Shown: piece by piece, positions 1 through 5,870 of the stretch
How positions within the stretch are numbered: the first letter of the stretch is position 1
Layout of the letters: each line of letters begins with the position of its first letter
From: Pseudomonadota bacterium
Lineage (GTDB): Bacteria; Pseudomonadota; Gammaproteobacteria; UBA5335
Direction of reading: 5' to 3'
Length of the DNA stretch: 8,264 nt
Assembly (NCBI GenBank): GCA_021783685.1
Contig: JAJXTQ010000070.1
Location: forward strand, 1 to 8,264
Position numbers and translations under genes: made by a program
Notes under the pieces: generated by a model
What the model saw: the letters and a program-made list of their open reading frames with translations, nothing else
What the model was told of the DNA's origin: nothing
Database searches by the model: none

Positions 1-118
1 GCAGGACGTGGAGAGCAACGCCATCGAGGTCCACATCCATCATTTGCGGCGCAAGCTGGGGACGGAACTCATCCGCACCGTGAGGGGCGTGGGCTACCTG
101 ATCGAACGCCCGGCATGA
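1..118 (+). CDS. OmpR-family response regulator, C-terminal end only (partial)
   Basis: The frame from position 2 reads through 38 codons to a TGA at 116-118. The peptide contains [16 protein letters not shown] followed by [12 protein letters not shown]. This is the recognition helix and C-terminal wing of an OmpR/PhoB winged-helix DNA-binding domain, and the wording is typical of the QseB/PmrA/TctD subfamily. The receiver domain and start lie off the left edge. The stop codon overlaps the start of the downstream kinase gene (ATGA, 115-118), so the two are translationally coupled and form a cognate pair. The regulated genes cannot be read from the fragment, and nothing ties it specifically to urea metabolism. 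Confidence 0.93.
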   Translation, partial: QDVESNAIEVHIHHLRRKLGTELIRTVRGVGYLIERPA

Positions 119-1479
119 TCACCAGCCTCCGTCTGCGGCTGATCGTCGGACTGCTGGCGACACTCACGACCCTCTCGGTGCTCGACAGTCTCTGGAGCTA
201 TCGGGACAGTTATCACGAAACCGAAGAAATCTTCGACGCGCATCTCGCCCAGTACGCCCGCATCGTTCACAACCTTCTCGCCGACGCACTTCCGCGGTCC
301 GGCGAGCCGATGCTGGTGTGGCCGGCCCCCTTGGAGGCCGGGGCTGTCGGGCATCCCTATGAGCGCAAACTCAACTTTCAGGTCTGGCAGGGCGAACGGC
401 TGGTTGCGCGGTCGGCGGCGGCACGTTCCGATCAGCCTTATGGGTCGCTGCGGGCCGGATTCCAGAATATCCGCGATACGGGTTCGGCCTGGCGCGTCTT
501 CACCCTGCCGGACCCCGACCACGGACTCACGATCCAGGTGGCCGAACGCGGGGACGTGCGCGGCGAAATGGCCGAGATGATCGCGCGCCGCACCTTGAGC
601 AAGAATCTGGCACTGGTCCCCTTGACGGCGGTGTTGGTGGCCTGGCTGGTGAGTCAGGGCCTCGCGCCGCTGAAGACCCTCGTTGCCGACATTGCCGCGC
701 GGCGTCCCGAACGACTGGATCCCCTGCCGTTGACGGGTTTGCCGACCGAACTGGGTCCGATCATCGCGGCGATCAATGAACTCATGGCGCGTCTGGATCA
801 GGCCTTGGCGCAGGAACGGCGATTCACCAGCGACGCCGCGCATGAACTCCGTACGCCCTTGGCCCTGGTGCGGCTCCAGATCGAGGGCTTGAACCCGCTG
901 GCGGATGAGGCAAGCCGGGCGCTCGCTCATCAACGGCTGCTGAGGGGTATCGATCGCCTGTCGCGCACGGTCTCCCAGATGCTGCAGCTCGCCCGCCTGG
1001 AACAGGCTGCAGATCAGTTGACGCTGGCGCCCGTGGACCTGAAGTCGTTGCTGGCGGCGAGCGTCGCCGAACTCGCGCCGGCGGCCTTGACGAAGGATCA
1101 GGATCTGAGTCTGGAGATGCCTGCCGAAGCCTGTGTGTTGGCCCATGCTCGAGCAGAGGCGATTGCCATCATGCTGCGCAATCTGCTCGACAATGCCATC
1201 CGATATACCCCGCGCGCGGGGCGCATCGGCGTGACCCTCGGGATGGACGAGGGTCATGCGCGGCTGGCGGTCGAGGATACCGGCCCGGGTATTCCCGAGG
1301 CCCTGCGCGAAAGGGTCTGGGAGCGCTTTTTCCGCCCGCCCGGCATGGAGAGTCCGGGTTCCGGTCTGGGCTTGTCGATCGTCCGCCAAGTGCTCGAACT
1401 GCATCACGGGACCGCCCAGACCTCCCCGGGCAAGGATGGCCACGGCCTGCGCGTCGAGATCCGGCTGCCACTCCGCTAG
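115..1479 (+). CDS. Two-component sensor histidine kinase (QseC/TctE-like)
   Basis: This 454-residue inner-membrane kinase should autophosphorylate on histidine and pass the phosphate to the response regulator encoded just upstream. A first membrane segment lies at about residues 6-28, a periplasmic sensor region at about 29-160 (resembling the 2CSK_N type of QseC/TctE kinases), and a second membrane segment at about 164-181. A HAMP-like linker runs to about 235. The H-box [10 protein letters not shown] carries His243. The N-box [11 protein letters not shown] (Asn356, Asn360), G1 box EDTGPGIP (Asp388), F-box ERFFRP and G2 box GSGLGLSIV (415-423) are all intact, so it looks catalytically complete. 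The ATG at 115 overlaps the regulator stop codon, which supports this start. The input signal is unknown. QseC and PmrB are family relatives, but calling it either would be a guess. Confidence 0.93.
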   Translation: MITSLRLRLIVGLLATLTTLSVLDSLWSYRDSYHETEEIFDAHLAQYARIVHNLLADALPRSGEPMLVWPAPLEAGAVGHPYERKLNFQVWQGERLVARSAAARSDQPYGSLRAGFQNIRDTGSAWRVFTLPDPDHGLTIQVAERGDVRGEMAEMIARRTLSKNLALVPLTAVLVAWLVSQGLAPLKTLVADIAARRPERLDPLPLTGLPTELGPIIAAINELMARLDQALAQERRFTSDAAHELRTPLALVRLQIEGLNPLADEASRALAHQRLLRGIDRLSRTVSQMLQLARLEQAADQLTLAPVDLKSLLAASVAELAPAALTKDQDLSLEMPAEACVLAHARAEAIAIMLRNLLDNAIRYTPRAGRIGVTLGMDEGHARLAVEDTGPGIPEALRERVWERFFRPPGMESPGSGLGLSIVRQVLELHHGTAQTSPGKDGHGLRVEIRLPLR

Positions 1480-1651
1480 ATGCGCGCGGGGCCGCGTGCC
1501 GCCACTCGCGGCGCCGCGATGTCCGACCCGTGACCGGTGCGGCATCGGCCGGAACCTTTCCGCCATGGCTCACTCCATACGGGGCAGACAGGCGCGCTTG
1601 CCGATCGGACGCAGGCGGCGTCACCGACAACCATTCCCGGGAGTGCATGTG
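1480..1651. other. Intergenic gap between the kinase and alcohol dehydrogenase genes
   Basis: This 172-bp stretch has no convincing gene. A modest inverted repeat, GCCGCG at 1491-1496 with CGCGGC at 1507-1512, lies just after the kinase stop codon. It could be part of a terminator, but no T-run follows. I see no promoter with good -35 and -10 boxes. The dehydrogenase reading frame stays open upstream through this gap and into the kinase gene, but that is a by-product of high GC content and the extension is not coding. A Shine-Dalgarno-like GGGAG at 1639-1643 serves the dehydrogenase start. Confidence 0.6.
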
Positions 1652-2710
1652 ATGAAGACCTACGGCTACGCCGCCCACGACGCCACCAGCCCCCTGCAGC
1701 CGTTCAGCTTCGAGCGCCGCGATCCCGGCCCGCAGGATGTGGTGATCGCGATCCTCCACTGCGGCGTGTGTCACTCGGACCTGCACACGGCGCGCAACGA
1801 GTGGCACAACACCGTCTACCCCAGCGTGCCCGGCCACGAGATCGTCGGTCGCGTGACCGCGGTGGGCGCAGCGGTGAGCCGGTTCAAGGTCGGGGATCTG
1901 GCCGGCGTCGGCTGCATGGTCGACAGCTGCCAACGTTGCCCGTCCTGCGCCGAGGGGCTCGAACAGTACTGCGAGAACGGCTTCACCGGCACCTACAACG
2001 GCCCGGCGCAGGAAGACGGTGGCAATACCTACGGGGGTTACTCGAAGGTCATCGTGGTAAAGGAGCCTTTCGTGCTGCGGATCCGTCACAACGAGCGCCA
2101 GCTCGCTGCCGTGGCACCGCTGCTCTGCGCCGGCATCACCACTTATTCGCCGCTGCGCCACTGGGGCGCAGGCCCCGGCAAGAAGGTCGGCATCGTGGGG
2201 CTGGGCGGCCTGGGTCACATGGGCGTCAAGCTGGCCCACGCCATGGGCGCGCACGTGGTGCTGTTCACCACCTCGCCCGGCAAGGAGGCCGACGCCAGGC
2301 GCCTCGGCGCCGATGAAGTCGTGATTTCCCGGGACAAGCAGCAGATGGCTGCGCATCGCAACAGTTTCGATTTCATTCTCAACACCGTGGCGGCGCCACA
2401 TCGGCTGGACGATTACCTGAACCTGCTCAAGCGCGACGGCACCCTGACTCTGGTCGGCGCCCCGGCCGAGCCGCATCCCTCGCCGCAGGTGTTCAACCTT
2501 ATCTTCAAGCGCCGCCAGATTGCCGGCTCGCTCATCGGCGGCATCGCCGAGACCCAGGAAATGCTGGATTTCTGCGCCGAGCACGGCATCGTCTCCGACA
2601 TCGAGCAGATTCCGGTGCAGGCCATCAACGAGGCCTACGAGCGCATGCTCAAAAGCGACGTGAAGTACCGTTTCGTGATCGACATGGCCAGTCTGGAGGC
2701 GGCCGTCTGA
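1652..2710 (+). CDS. Zinc-dependent NAD(P) alcohol dehydrogenase (YahK/CAD-like MDR family)
   Basis: The 352-residue product is a cytosolic medium-chain dehydrogenase/reductase of the cinnamyl-alcohol-dehydrogenase/YahK type, which mainly reduces aldehydes to alcohols. Catalytic zinc ligands are visible as Cys40 (GVCHSD), His62-Glu63 (GHE) and Cys159 (LLCAGITTYSP). The structural zinc site is complete, with Cys93, Cys96, Cys99 and Cys107. The Rossmann motif is GLGGLGH at 183-189. The TTSPGK sequence after the second strand (206-211), with Ser and Lys where NAD enzymes have an acidic residue, suggests NADPH preference. The ATG at 1652 is chosen because GGGAG (1639-1643) is 8 nt upstream and the protein then begins at the normal family N-terminus; an in-frame GTG at 1649 is a close alternative. 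The physiological substrate cannot be read from the sequence, and a link to the urea genes is not evident. Confidence 0.92.
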   Translation: MKTYGYAAHDATSPLQPFSFERRDPGPQDVVIAILHCGVCHSDLHTARNEWHNTVYPSVPGHEIVGRVTAVGAAVSRFKVGDLAGVGCMVDSCQRCPSCAEGLEQYCENGFTGTYNGPAQEDGGNTYGGYSKVIVVKEPFVLRIRHNERQLAAVAPLLCAGITTYSPLRHWGAGPGKKVGIVGLGGLGHMGVKLAHAMGAHVVLFTTSPGKEADARRLGADEVVISRDKQQMAAHRNSFDFILNTVAAPHRLDDYLNLLKRDGTLTLVGAPAEPHPSPQVFNLIFKRRQIAGSLIGGIAETQEMLDFCAEHGIVSDIEQIPVQAINEAYERMLKSDVKYRFVIDMASLEAAV

Positions 2711-2715
2711 CGGCC
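2701..2715 (+). repeat. Small inverted repeat spanning the alcohol dehydrogenase stop codon
   Basis: GGCCGTC and GACGGCC are perfect inverted copies separated by a single T, and the TGA stop (2708-2710) lies at the tip. As RNA it could form a 5-bp GC stem (GGCCG/CGGCC) with a TCTGA loop. There is no T-run after it, so a standard intrinsic terminator is doubtful. Confidence 0.4.
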
Positions 2716-2838
2716 TGATCGGTGACCCGCGCCGATTCCGGCATTCCCATGACGCGCGCCTATCCCGTAAGGTAAACCGCCCCTCGCGCGGTGCGGGGGC
2801 CGGCCGCGCCGCGCCGCGGCGCCAAAATGGGGGCGAGT
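2711..2838. other. GC-rich leader upstream of ureG
   Basis: This 128-bp gap separates the dehydrogenase from ureG. Its second half (about 2781-2823) is almost pure G+C and contains GCGCGG (2786-2791) and CCGCGC (2804-2809), which can pair into a 6-bp stem, plus tandem GCGCC units. The structure sits just ahead of the ribosome-binding region. The only AT-richer patch, around 2760-2776, could hold a weak promoter -10 region, but no clear -35 partner is seen. Whether ureG has its own promoter or is read through from the dehydrogenase is undecided. Confidence 0.45.
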
Positions 2839-3453
2839 ATGGACACGAAACAGGCGTTGCGGGTGGGCATCGGCGGACCGGTGGGGTCGGGCAAGACGGC
2901 ACTGGTCGACGCCTTGTGCAAGCAGATGCGCGAGCGCTACCAGATCGCCGTGGTCACCAATGACATCTATACCCGCGAGGACGCCGAATTTCTCACCCGC
3001 AGCGGCGCGCTCGCCCCGGACCGCATTCTCGGGGTCGAAACCGGCGGCTGCCCGCACACCGCCATCCGCGAGGACGCCTCCATGAACCTCGCCGCCGTGG
3101 CCCAACTCGGCGAGCGCTTTCCCGATCTGGACCTCGTCTTCGTCGAGAGCGGTGGTGACAACCTGGCGGCCACCTTCAGCCCGGAACTGTCGGACCTGAC
3201 GCTGTACGTGATCGACGTCTCCGCCGGCGACAAGATTCCGCGCAAGGGCGGACCCGGCATCACGCGCTCCGACCTGCTCATCATCAACAAGACCGATCTG
3301 GCCCCGCACGTGGGCGCTTCGCTGGAGGTGATGGAGCGGGATGCGCGGCGCATGCGCGGCGAGCGGCCTTTCGTGTTCACCAATCTCAAGACCCGCTCCG
3401 GCTTGTCCGACGTCGTCACCTTCATCGAGCGCGAAGGGTTGCCCGGCCGCTGA
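2839..3453 (+). CDS. ureG: Urease accessory protein UreG (nickel-insertion GTPase)
   Basis: UreG is a cytosolic SIMIBI-class GTPase. With UreD/UreF/UreH and UreE it delivers Ni(II) to the urease active site in a GTP-dependent step. The 204-residue product has the normal family length. The P-loop is GPVGSGKT (13-20), and the Cys-Pro-His nickel-binding motif is at 71-73 within [17 protein letters not shown]. The ESGGDN motif is at 103-108 and the guanine-specificity NKTD at 150-153, all intact. The frame is open further upstream, including an ATG at 2827 and a GTG at 2791. The ATG at 2839 is preferred because the family begins just before the [13 protein letters not shown] strand and a G-rich ribosome-binding stretch (2829-2836) precedes it. 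Unusually, no ureF or other urease gene sits upstream: the neighbour is an alcohol dehydrogenase. Urea transport genes follow, which fits a role in urea use. Confidence 0.97.
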   Translation: MDTKQALRVGIGGPVGSGKTALVDALCKQMRERYQIAVVTNDIYTREDAEFLTRSGALAPDRILGVETGGCPHTAIREDASMNLAAVAQLGERFPDLDLVFVESGGDNLAATFSPELSDLTLYVIDVSAGDKIPRKGGPGITRSDLLIINKTDLAPHVGASLEVMERDARRMRGERPFVFTNLKTRSGLSDVVTFIEREGLPGR

Positions 3454-3504
3454 CATCACCGGACCGGCGCGAGACGCCCCAGAAACGAACAAACCGCTTC
3501 GGTG

Positions 3505-3521
3505 CGCACTAAAAAAGCGCA
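3505..3521 (+). promoter_or_regulatory. Candidate NtrC (GlnG) enhancer site
   Basis: CGCACTAAAAAAGCGCA fits the NtrC pattern GCAC-Y-N5-R-GTGC with one mismatch (GCGC instead of GTGC in the right half). Its centre is about 141 bp upstream of the start predicted from the sigma-54 box, a usual distance for an NtrC enhancer. The left half is part of a perfect 8-bp palindrome, GTGCGCAC (3502-3509). NtrC control of urea uptake genes is a known theme; occupancy here is inferred. Confidence 0.45.
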
Positions 3522-3580
3522 GCGTGGCGGTGCGGATGGTCGCCGGGACGCCTCTCGAGCCCGACAATCGGCGCCCTGTT

Positions 3581-3598
3581 GTGTCGCAATTGTGACAC
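3581..3598. promoter_or_regulatory. 18-bp near-palindrome, possible operator
   Basis: GTGTCGCAATTGTGACAC is symmetric at 16 of 18 positions (half-site GTGTCRCAATTG). Its centre is about 65 bp upstream of the predicted sigma-54 start. It does not match the NtrC consensus well, and I do not recognise the cognate regulator. It could bind a dimeric helix-turn-helix protein that modulates the porin-urt promoter or a second, unseen promoter. Confidence 0.45.
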
Positions 3599-3627
3599 CT
3601 GACGCAAACCGCTCATCTCATGGCAGG

Positions 3628-3643
3628 TGGCATAGATTCTGCT
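3628..3643 (+). promoter_or_regulatory. Candidate sigma-54 (RpoN) promoter of the porin-urt operon
   Basis: TGGCATAGATTCTGCT has the invariant GG (3629-3630, the -25/-24 positions) and GC (3641-3642, -13/-12) exactly 10 nt apart. It also keeps TGGCA in the first box and TGC in the second, against the consensus TGGCAC-N5-TTGCA. Transcription would start near 3654, giving a 5' leader of about 76 nt before the porin ATG. Sigma-54 promoters need an enhancer-binding protein, and an NtrC-like site lies upstream. The weak points are T for C at the sixth position and C for T at the start of the -12 box. Confidence 0.65.
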
Positions 3644-3677
3644 GATGCTCCGTGGGCCCAATAATCAGGCGTCCCTC

Positions 3678-3695
3678 CCGGCCACCGTCGGCCGG
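3678..3695 (+). repeat. Hairpin in the 5' leader of the porin mRNA
   Basis: CCGGCC and GGCCGG form a perfect 6-bp stem with a 6-nt loop. It falls inside the leader predicted from the sigma-54 promoter and ends 21 nt before the AGGAG ribosome-binding site, so it does not cover the start site. A 5' stabilising role is possible but unproven. Confidence 0.4.
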
Positions 3696-3729
3696 TCTCT
3701 CAGGGTAACCATCGTCAGGAGCAAGCCAT

Positions 3730-4482
3730 ATGAAGGTCTCATCCCTCAGCCGCCAGATCATGGGCGTAACCGCCCTCGGCATTCTGTCACTCACGGCGCA
3801 ATCCGCGCAGGCGGCCGTCACCGGCAACATCGGCGTCTTTTCGAAGTACGTCCTGCGCGGCGTGACCAACGATGCCGAAAGCGACGATCCGGCCTTGCAG
3901 GGCGGCTTCGACTATACCCATGACAGCGGCTTCTACGCGGGCTACTGGGGCTCCAGCCTCGACTACAACTATGAAACGGACGGCGACACGACCGCCAAGA
4001 CCGGCTTCGAAAACGATTTCTACTTCGGCTACGCGCCCACCGTGGGTGACGTCACCTTCAACATCGGCCTGATCCAGTACTACTACATCAGTGTCGATGA
4101 TTCCGATCTGACCGAAGCCTTGCTGGGCGTGTCCTACAAGGGCGCTTACGCCAAGATGCAATATCTGCTCAACGACGGTGTCTGGGGGAACGGGGGCGAC
4201 ATCTACTGGACCGCCGGCTACTCCTTCCCGCTGCCTTCGGATTTCACTTTCGCCATCGATCTGGGCTACTACACCTATGACGATGACGACAACGACGAGT
4301 TGGGCGGTGTCACGCTGCAGGATTCCGGCTTCCGCCACGCCAACTTCACGTTGTCCCACCCCATCGGTGAAACCGGCGCCACCATGGGCGTGACCTACAT
4401 CATCGGCGGCGAGACCCGCGACGAGGTCGACCAGGGCGACACCATGGTGTTCAGCATCAAGTACGCCTTTGACGTGAACTGA
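3730..4482 (+). CDS. TorF-family putative outer-membrane porin
   Basis: The 250-residue product starts with a Sec signal peptide: a basic N-terminus, the hydrophobic stretch MGVTALGILSLTAQ, and AQA before the likely cleavage at residue 28/29. The mature part opens with AVTGNIGVFSKYVLRGVTN, the hallmark of the TorF/TIGR02001 putative porin family. It continues as alternating aromatic and polar beta-strands (for example GFYAGYWGSSLDYNY and ENDFYFGYAP), as in an outer-membrane beta-barrel. Loops are very acidic, notably YDDDDNDELGG at 183-193. The final residues SIKYAFDVN do not end in the classic terminal phenylalanine. AGGAG (3717-3721), 8 nt upstream, supports the ATG at 3730. Position as first gene ahead of urtABC suggests it admits urea or another small nitrogen compound across the outer membrane. 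That is inference; the family's substrate is not settled. Confidence 0.88.
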   Translation: MKVSSLSRQIMGVTALGILSLTAQSAQAAVTGNIGVFSKYVLRGVTNDAESDDPALQGGFDYTHDSGFYAGYWGSSLDYNYETDGDTTAKTGFENDFYFGYAPTVGDVTFNIGLIQYYYISVDDSDLTEALLGVSYKGAYAKMQYLLNDGVWGNGGDIYWTAGYSFPLPSDFTFAIDLGYYTYDDDDNDELGGVTLQDSGFRHANFTLSHPIGETGATMGVTYIIGGETRDEVDQGDTMVFSIKYAFDVN

Positions 4483-4491
4483 CGTCGCGAC

Positions 4492-4516
4492 GAGGCCCTC
4501 GGAGGACGAGGGCCTC
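4492..4516 (+). repeat. Perfect 10-bp intercistronic hairpin between the porin and urtA
   Basis: GAGGCCCTCG (4492-4501) and CGAGGGCCTC (4507-4516) are perfect inverted copies around a 5-nt loop GAGGA. Only CTTG follows, so there is no T-run for strong intrinsic termination. It may be a leaky terminator or attenuator, or an RNA processing or stability element that sets urtA message apart from the porin message. It lies 9 nt after the porin stop codon and 42 nt before the urtA start. Confidence 0.75.
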
Positions 4517-4558
4517 CTTGCCCGCTCACGGTATATCAAGGACGAGGAGAGTTTCCCG

Positions 4559-5791
4559 ATGATTCAGGCGAAATCGTTCCGCAAGGCCGGGATGGCCCTG
4601 CTTGCGCTCGGCTTGACGGCCGCTGCCGGTCTGGCCTCCGCCGCCGAGACCATCAAGGTCGGCATCCTGCATTCCCTTTCCGGCACCATGGCCATCAGCG
4701 AGACCTCGCTGAAGGACGTGGCGCTGATGACCATCGACGAGATCAACGCCAAGGGCGGCGTGATGGGCAAGAAGCTGGAGCCCGTCGTGGTGGATCCGGC
4801 ATCGGATTGGCCGCTGTTCGCCGAAAAGGCCCGCGAACTGTTGACGCGCGACAAGGTGGCCGTGGTGTTCGGTTGCTGGACCTCGGTCTCCCGCAAGTCG
4901 GTGCTGCCGGTGTTCGAGGAACTCGACGGCCTCCTGTTCTACCCGGTCCAGTACGAAGGCCAGGAGCAGTCGAAGAACGTGTTCTACACCGGCGCTGCGC
5001 CCAACCAGCAGGCCATCCCTGCGGTGGAATACCTGATGAGCGAGGACGGTGGCGGCGCCAAGCGCTGGGTGCTGCTGGGCACCGACTACGTCTATCCGCG
5101 CACCACCAACAAGATCCTGCGCGCCTTCCTGAAATCCAAGGGCGTCGCCGAAGCGGATATCTGGGAAAGCTATACGCCGTTTGGCCACAGCGACTACCAG
5201 ACCATCGTGGCCAAGGTGAAGGAATTCGCCGCCGGCAAGCCCACCGCGGTGGTTTCGACCATCAATGGCGATTCCAACGTGGCCTTCTACAAGGAACTGG
5301 GCAATCAGGGCATCAAGGCCGAGGACATCCCGGTCGTCGCGTTCTCGGTGGGTGAAGAAGAGTTGCGCGGCATCGACACCAAGCCGCTGGTGGGGCATCT
5401 GGCGGCGTGGAACTACTTCATGTCCATCAAATCGCCCGAGAACAAGTCCTTCATCGACAAATGGCAGGCCTATGTGAAGAAGGCCAAGCTGCCGGGCGGC
5501 GCCAAGCGTGTCACCAACGATCCCATGGAAGCCACCTACATCGGCATGCACATGTGGAAGCAGGCGGTCGAAAAGGCGGGCACCACCGATGTGGGCGCGG
5601 TGCGCAAGGCCATGGCCGGGCAAAGCTTCAAGGCGCCGTCGGGCTTTACCGTGAAGATGGATGAGGAAAATCACCATCTGCACAAGCCGGTGTTCATCGG
5701 CGAAGTCCAGGCAGACGGGCAGTTCGAGATCGTCTGGAAGACCAAGGGGCCGATCCGGGCCGAGCCCTGGAGCCCCTATATCAAGGAATGA
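4559..5791 (+). CDS. urtA: Urea ABC transporter, periplasmic urea-binding protein UrtA
   Basis: UrtA is the high-affinity urea receptor that delivers substrate to the UrtB/UrtC permease. The 410-residue product has a signal peptide with hydrophobic core MALLALGLTAAAGLASA and likely cleavage at residues 28-29. No lipobox cysteine is present, so it should be a soluble periplasmic protein. The mature protein begins ETIKVGILHSLSGTMAISETSLKD, as in UrtA and the related FmdD/AmiC-type type I periplasmic binding proteins. Family-typical stretches include FGCWTSVSRKSVLPVFE (104-120) and LLFYPVQYEGQE (125-136). The next two genes encode UrtB and UrtC, which favours urea over short-chain amides as substrate. 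GAGGAGA (4544-4550) is a strong ribosome-binding site for the ATG at 4559. Hairpins on both sides suggest separate control of its message. Confidence 0.95.
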   Translation: MIQAKSFRKAGMALLALGLTAAAGLASAAETIKVGILHSLSGTMAISETSLKDVALMTIDEINAKGGVMGKKLEPVVVDPASDWPLFAEKARELLTRDKVAVVFGCWTSVSRKSVLPVFEELDGLLFYPVQYEGQEQSKNVFYTGAAPNQQAIPAVEYLMSEDGGGAKRWVLLGTDYVYPRTTNKILRAFLKSKGVAEADIWESYTPFGHSDYQTIVAKVKEFAAGKPTAVVSTINGDSNVAFYKELGNQGIKAEDIPVVAFSVGEEELRGIDTKPLVGHLAAWNYFMSIKSPENKSFIDKWQAYVKKAKLPGGAKRVTNDPMEATYIGMHMWKQAVEKAGTTDVGAVRKAMAGQSFKAPSGFTVKMDEENHHLHKPVFIGEVQADGQFEIVWKTKGPIRAEPWSPYIKE

Positions 5792-5809
5792 GCATCGACC
5801 CGTGAAGGC

Positions 5810-5846
5810 CCGCGCTGCGCCGATCGTCCAGACCGGCGCAGTGCGG
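5810..5846 (+). repeat. 13-bp intercistronic hairpin between urtA and urtB
   Basis: Positions 5810-5822 pair with 5834-5846 over 13 bp, including one G-U pair (5814 with 5842), closing an 11-nt loop. The core arms are GCGCTGCGCCG and CGGCGCAGTGC. There is no following T-run. Such structures after a binding-protein gene commonly protect its mRNA 3' end and lower downstream permease expression, as known for malE-malF and similar operons. That role here is inferred from position and structure. The urtB ribosome-binding GAGG (5862-5865) lies outside the stem. Confidence 0.7.
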
Positions 5847-5870
5847 AGGCGGCGAGCACGTGAGGCGACC

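Larger units (their letters stand above)
3454..3729. other. Regulatory gap between ureG and the porin-urt operon
   Basis: No gene is seen in these 276 bp, although short frames are open. The stretch is noticeably more AT-rich than its surroundings around 3481-3516 and 3575-3645. Read left to right it holds an NtrC-like site (3505-3521), an 18-bp near-palindrome (3581-3598), a candidate sigma-54 promoter (3628-3643), a short hairpin in the predicted 5' leader (3678-3695) and the AGGAG ribosome-binding site (3717-3721) of the porin. No convincing terminator follows ureG. Confidence 0.7.

Noticed and set aside
1491..1512. Rho-independent terminator after the histidine kinase
   Set aside because: There is only a 6-bp GC stem with a 10-nt loop and no following T-run, and such repeats are common by chance at this base composition.
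1256..1651. N-terminal extension of the alcohol dehydrogenase frame into the histidine kinase gene
   Set aside because: It overlaps the conserved ATP-binding end of the kinase, adds residues foreign to the dehydrogenase family, and a good ribosome-binding site precedes ATG 1652.
1652..2710. Alcohol dehydrogenase as a functional partner of the urea genes
   Set aside because: Nothing in its sequence indicates a nitrogen or urea substrate. Adjacency alone, with a separate leader before ureG, is not enough to propose a joint pathway.
1169..2902. 577-codon minus-strand frame, with related ones at 94-1566, 2635-3567 and 4526-6100
   Set aside because: All lie opposite well-identified genes, cross gene boundaries and show low-complexity Arg/Ala/Gly/His-rich translations without domains.
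3618..3869. Possible small genes on either strand in the ureG-porin gap and porin start
   Set aside because: The short frames have no ribosome-binding site or recognisable motif and overlap the signal peptide coding region and the regulatory sites.
4492..4516. Full intrinsic terminator separating the porin from urtA
   Set aside because: The stem is strong, but no T-tract follows and no separate promoter is seen for urtA in the short gap. Read-through with processing or attenuation is more likely than a complete stop.
5661..5870. Upstream extension of urtB overlapping the end of urtA
   Set aside because: The added 70 residues are Arg/Ser-rich and would bury the signal-like segment that starts at ATG 5871. 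They come from a second frame of urtA.
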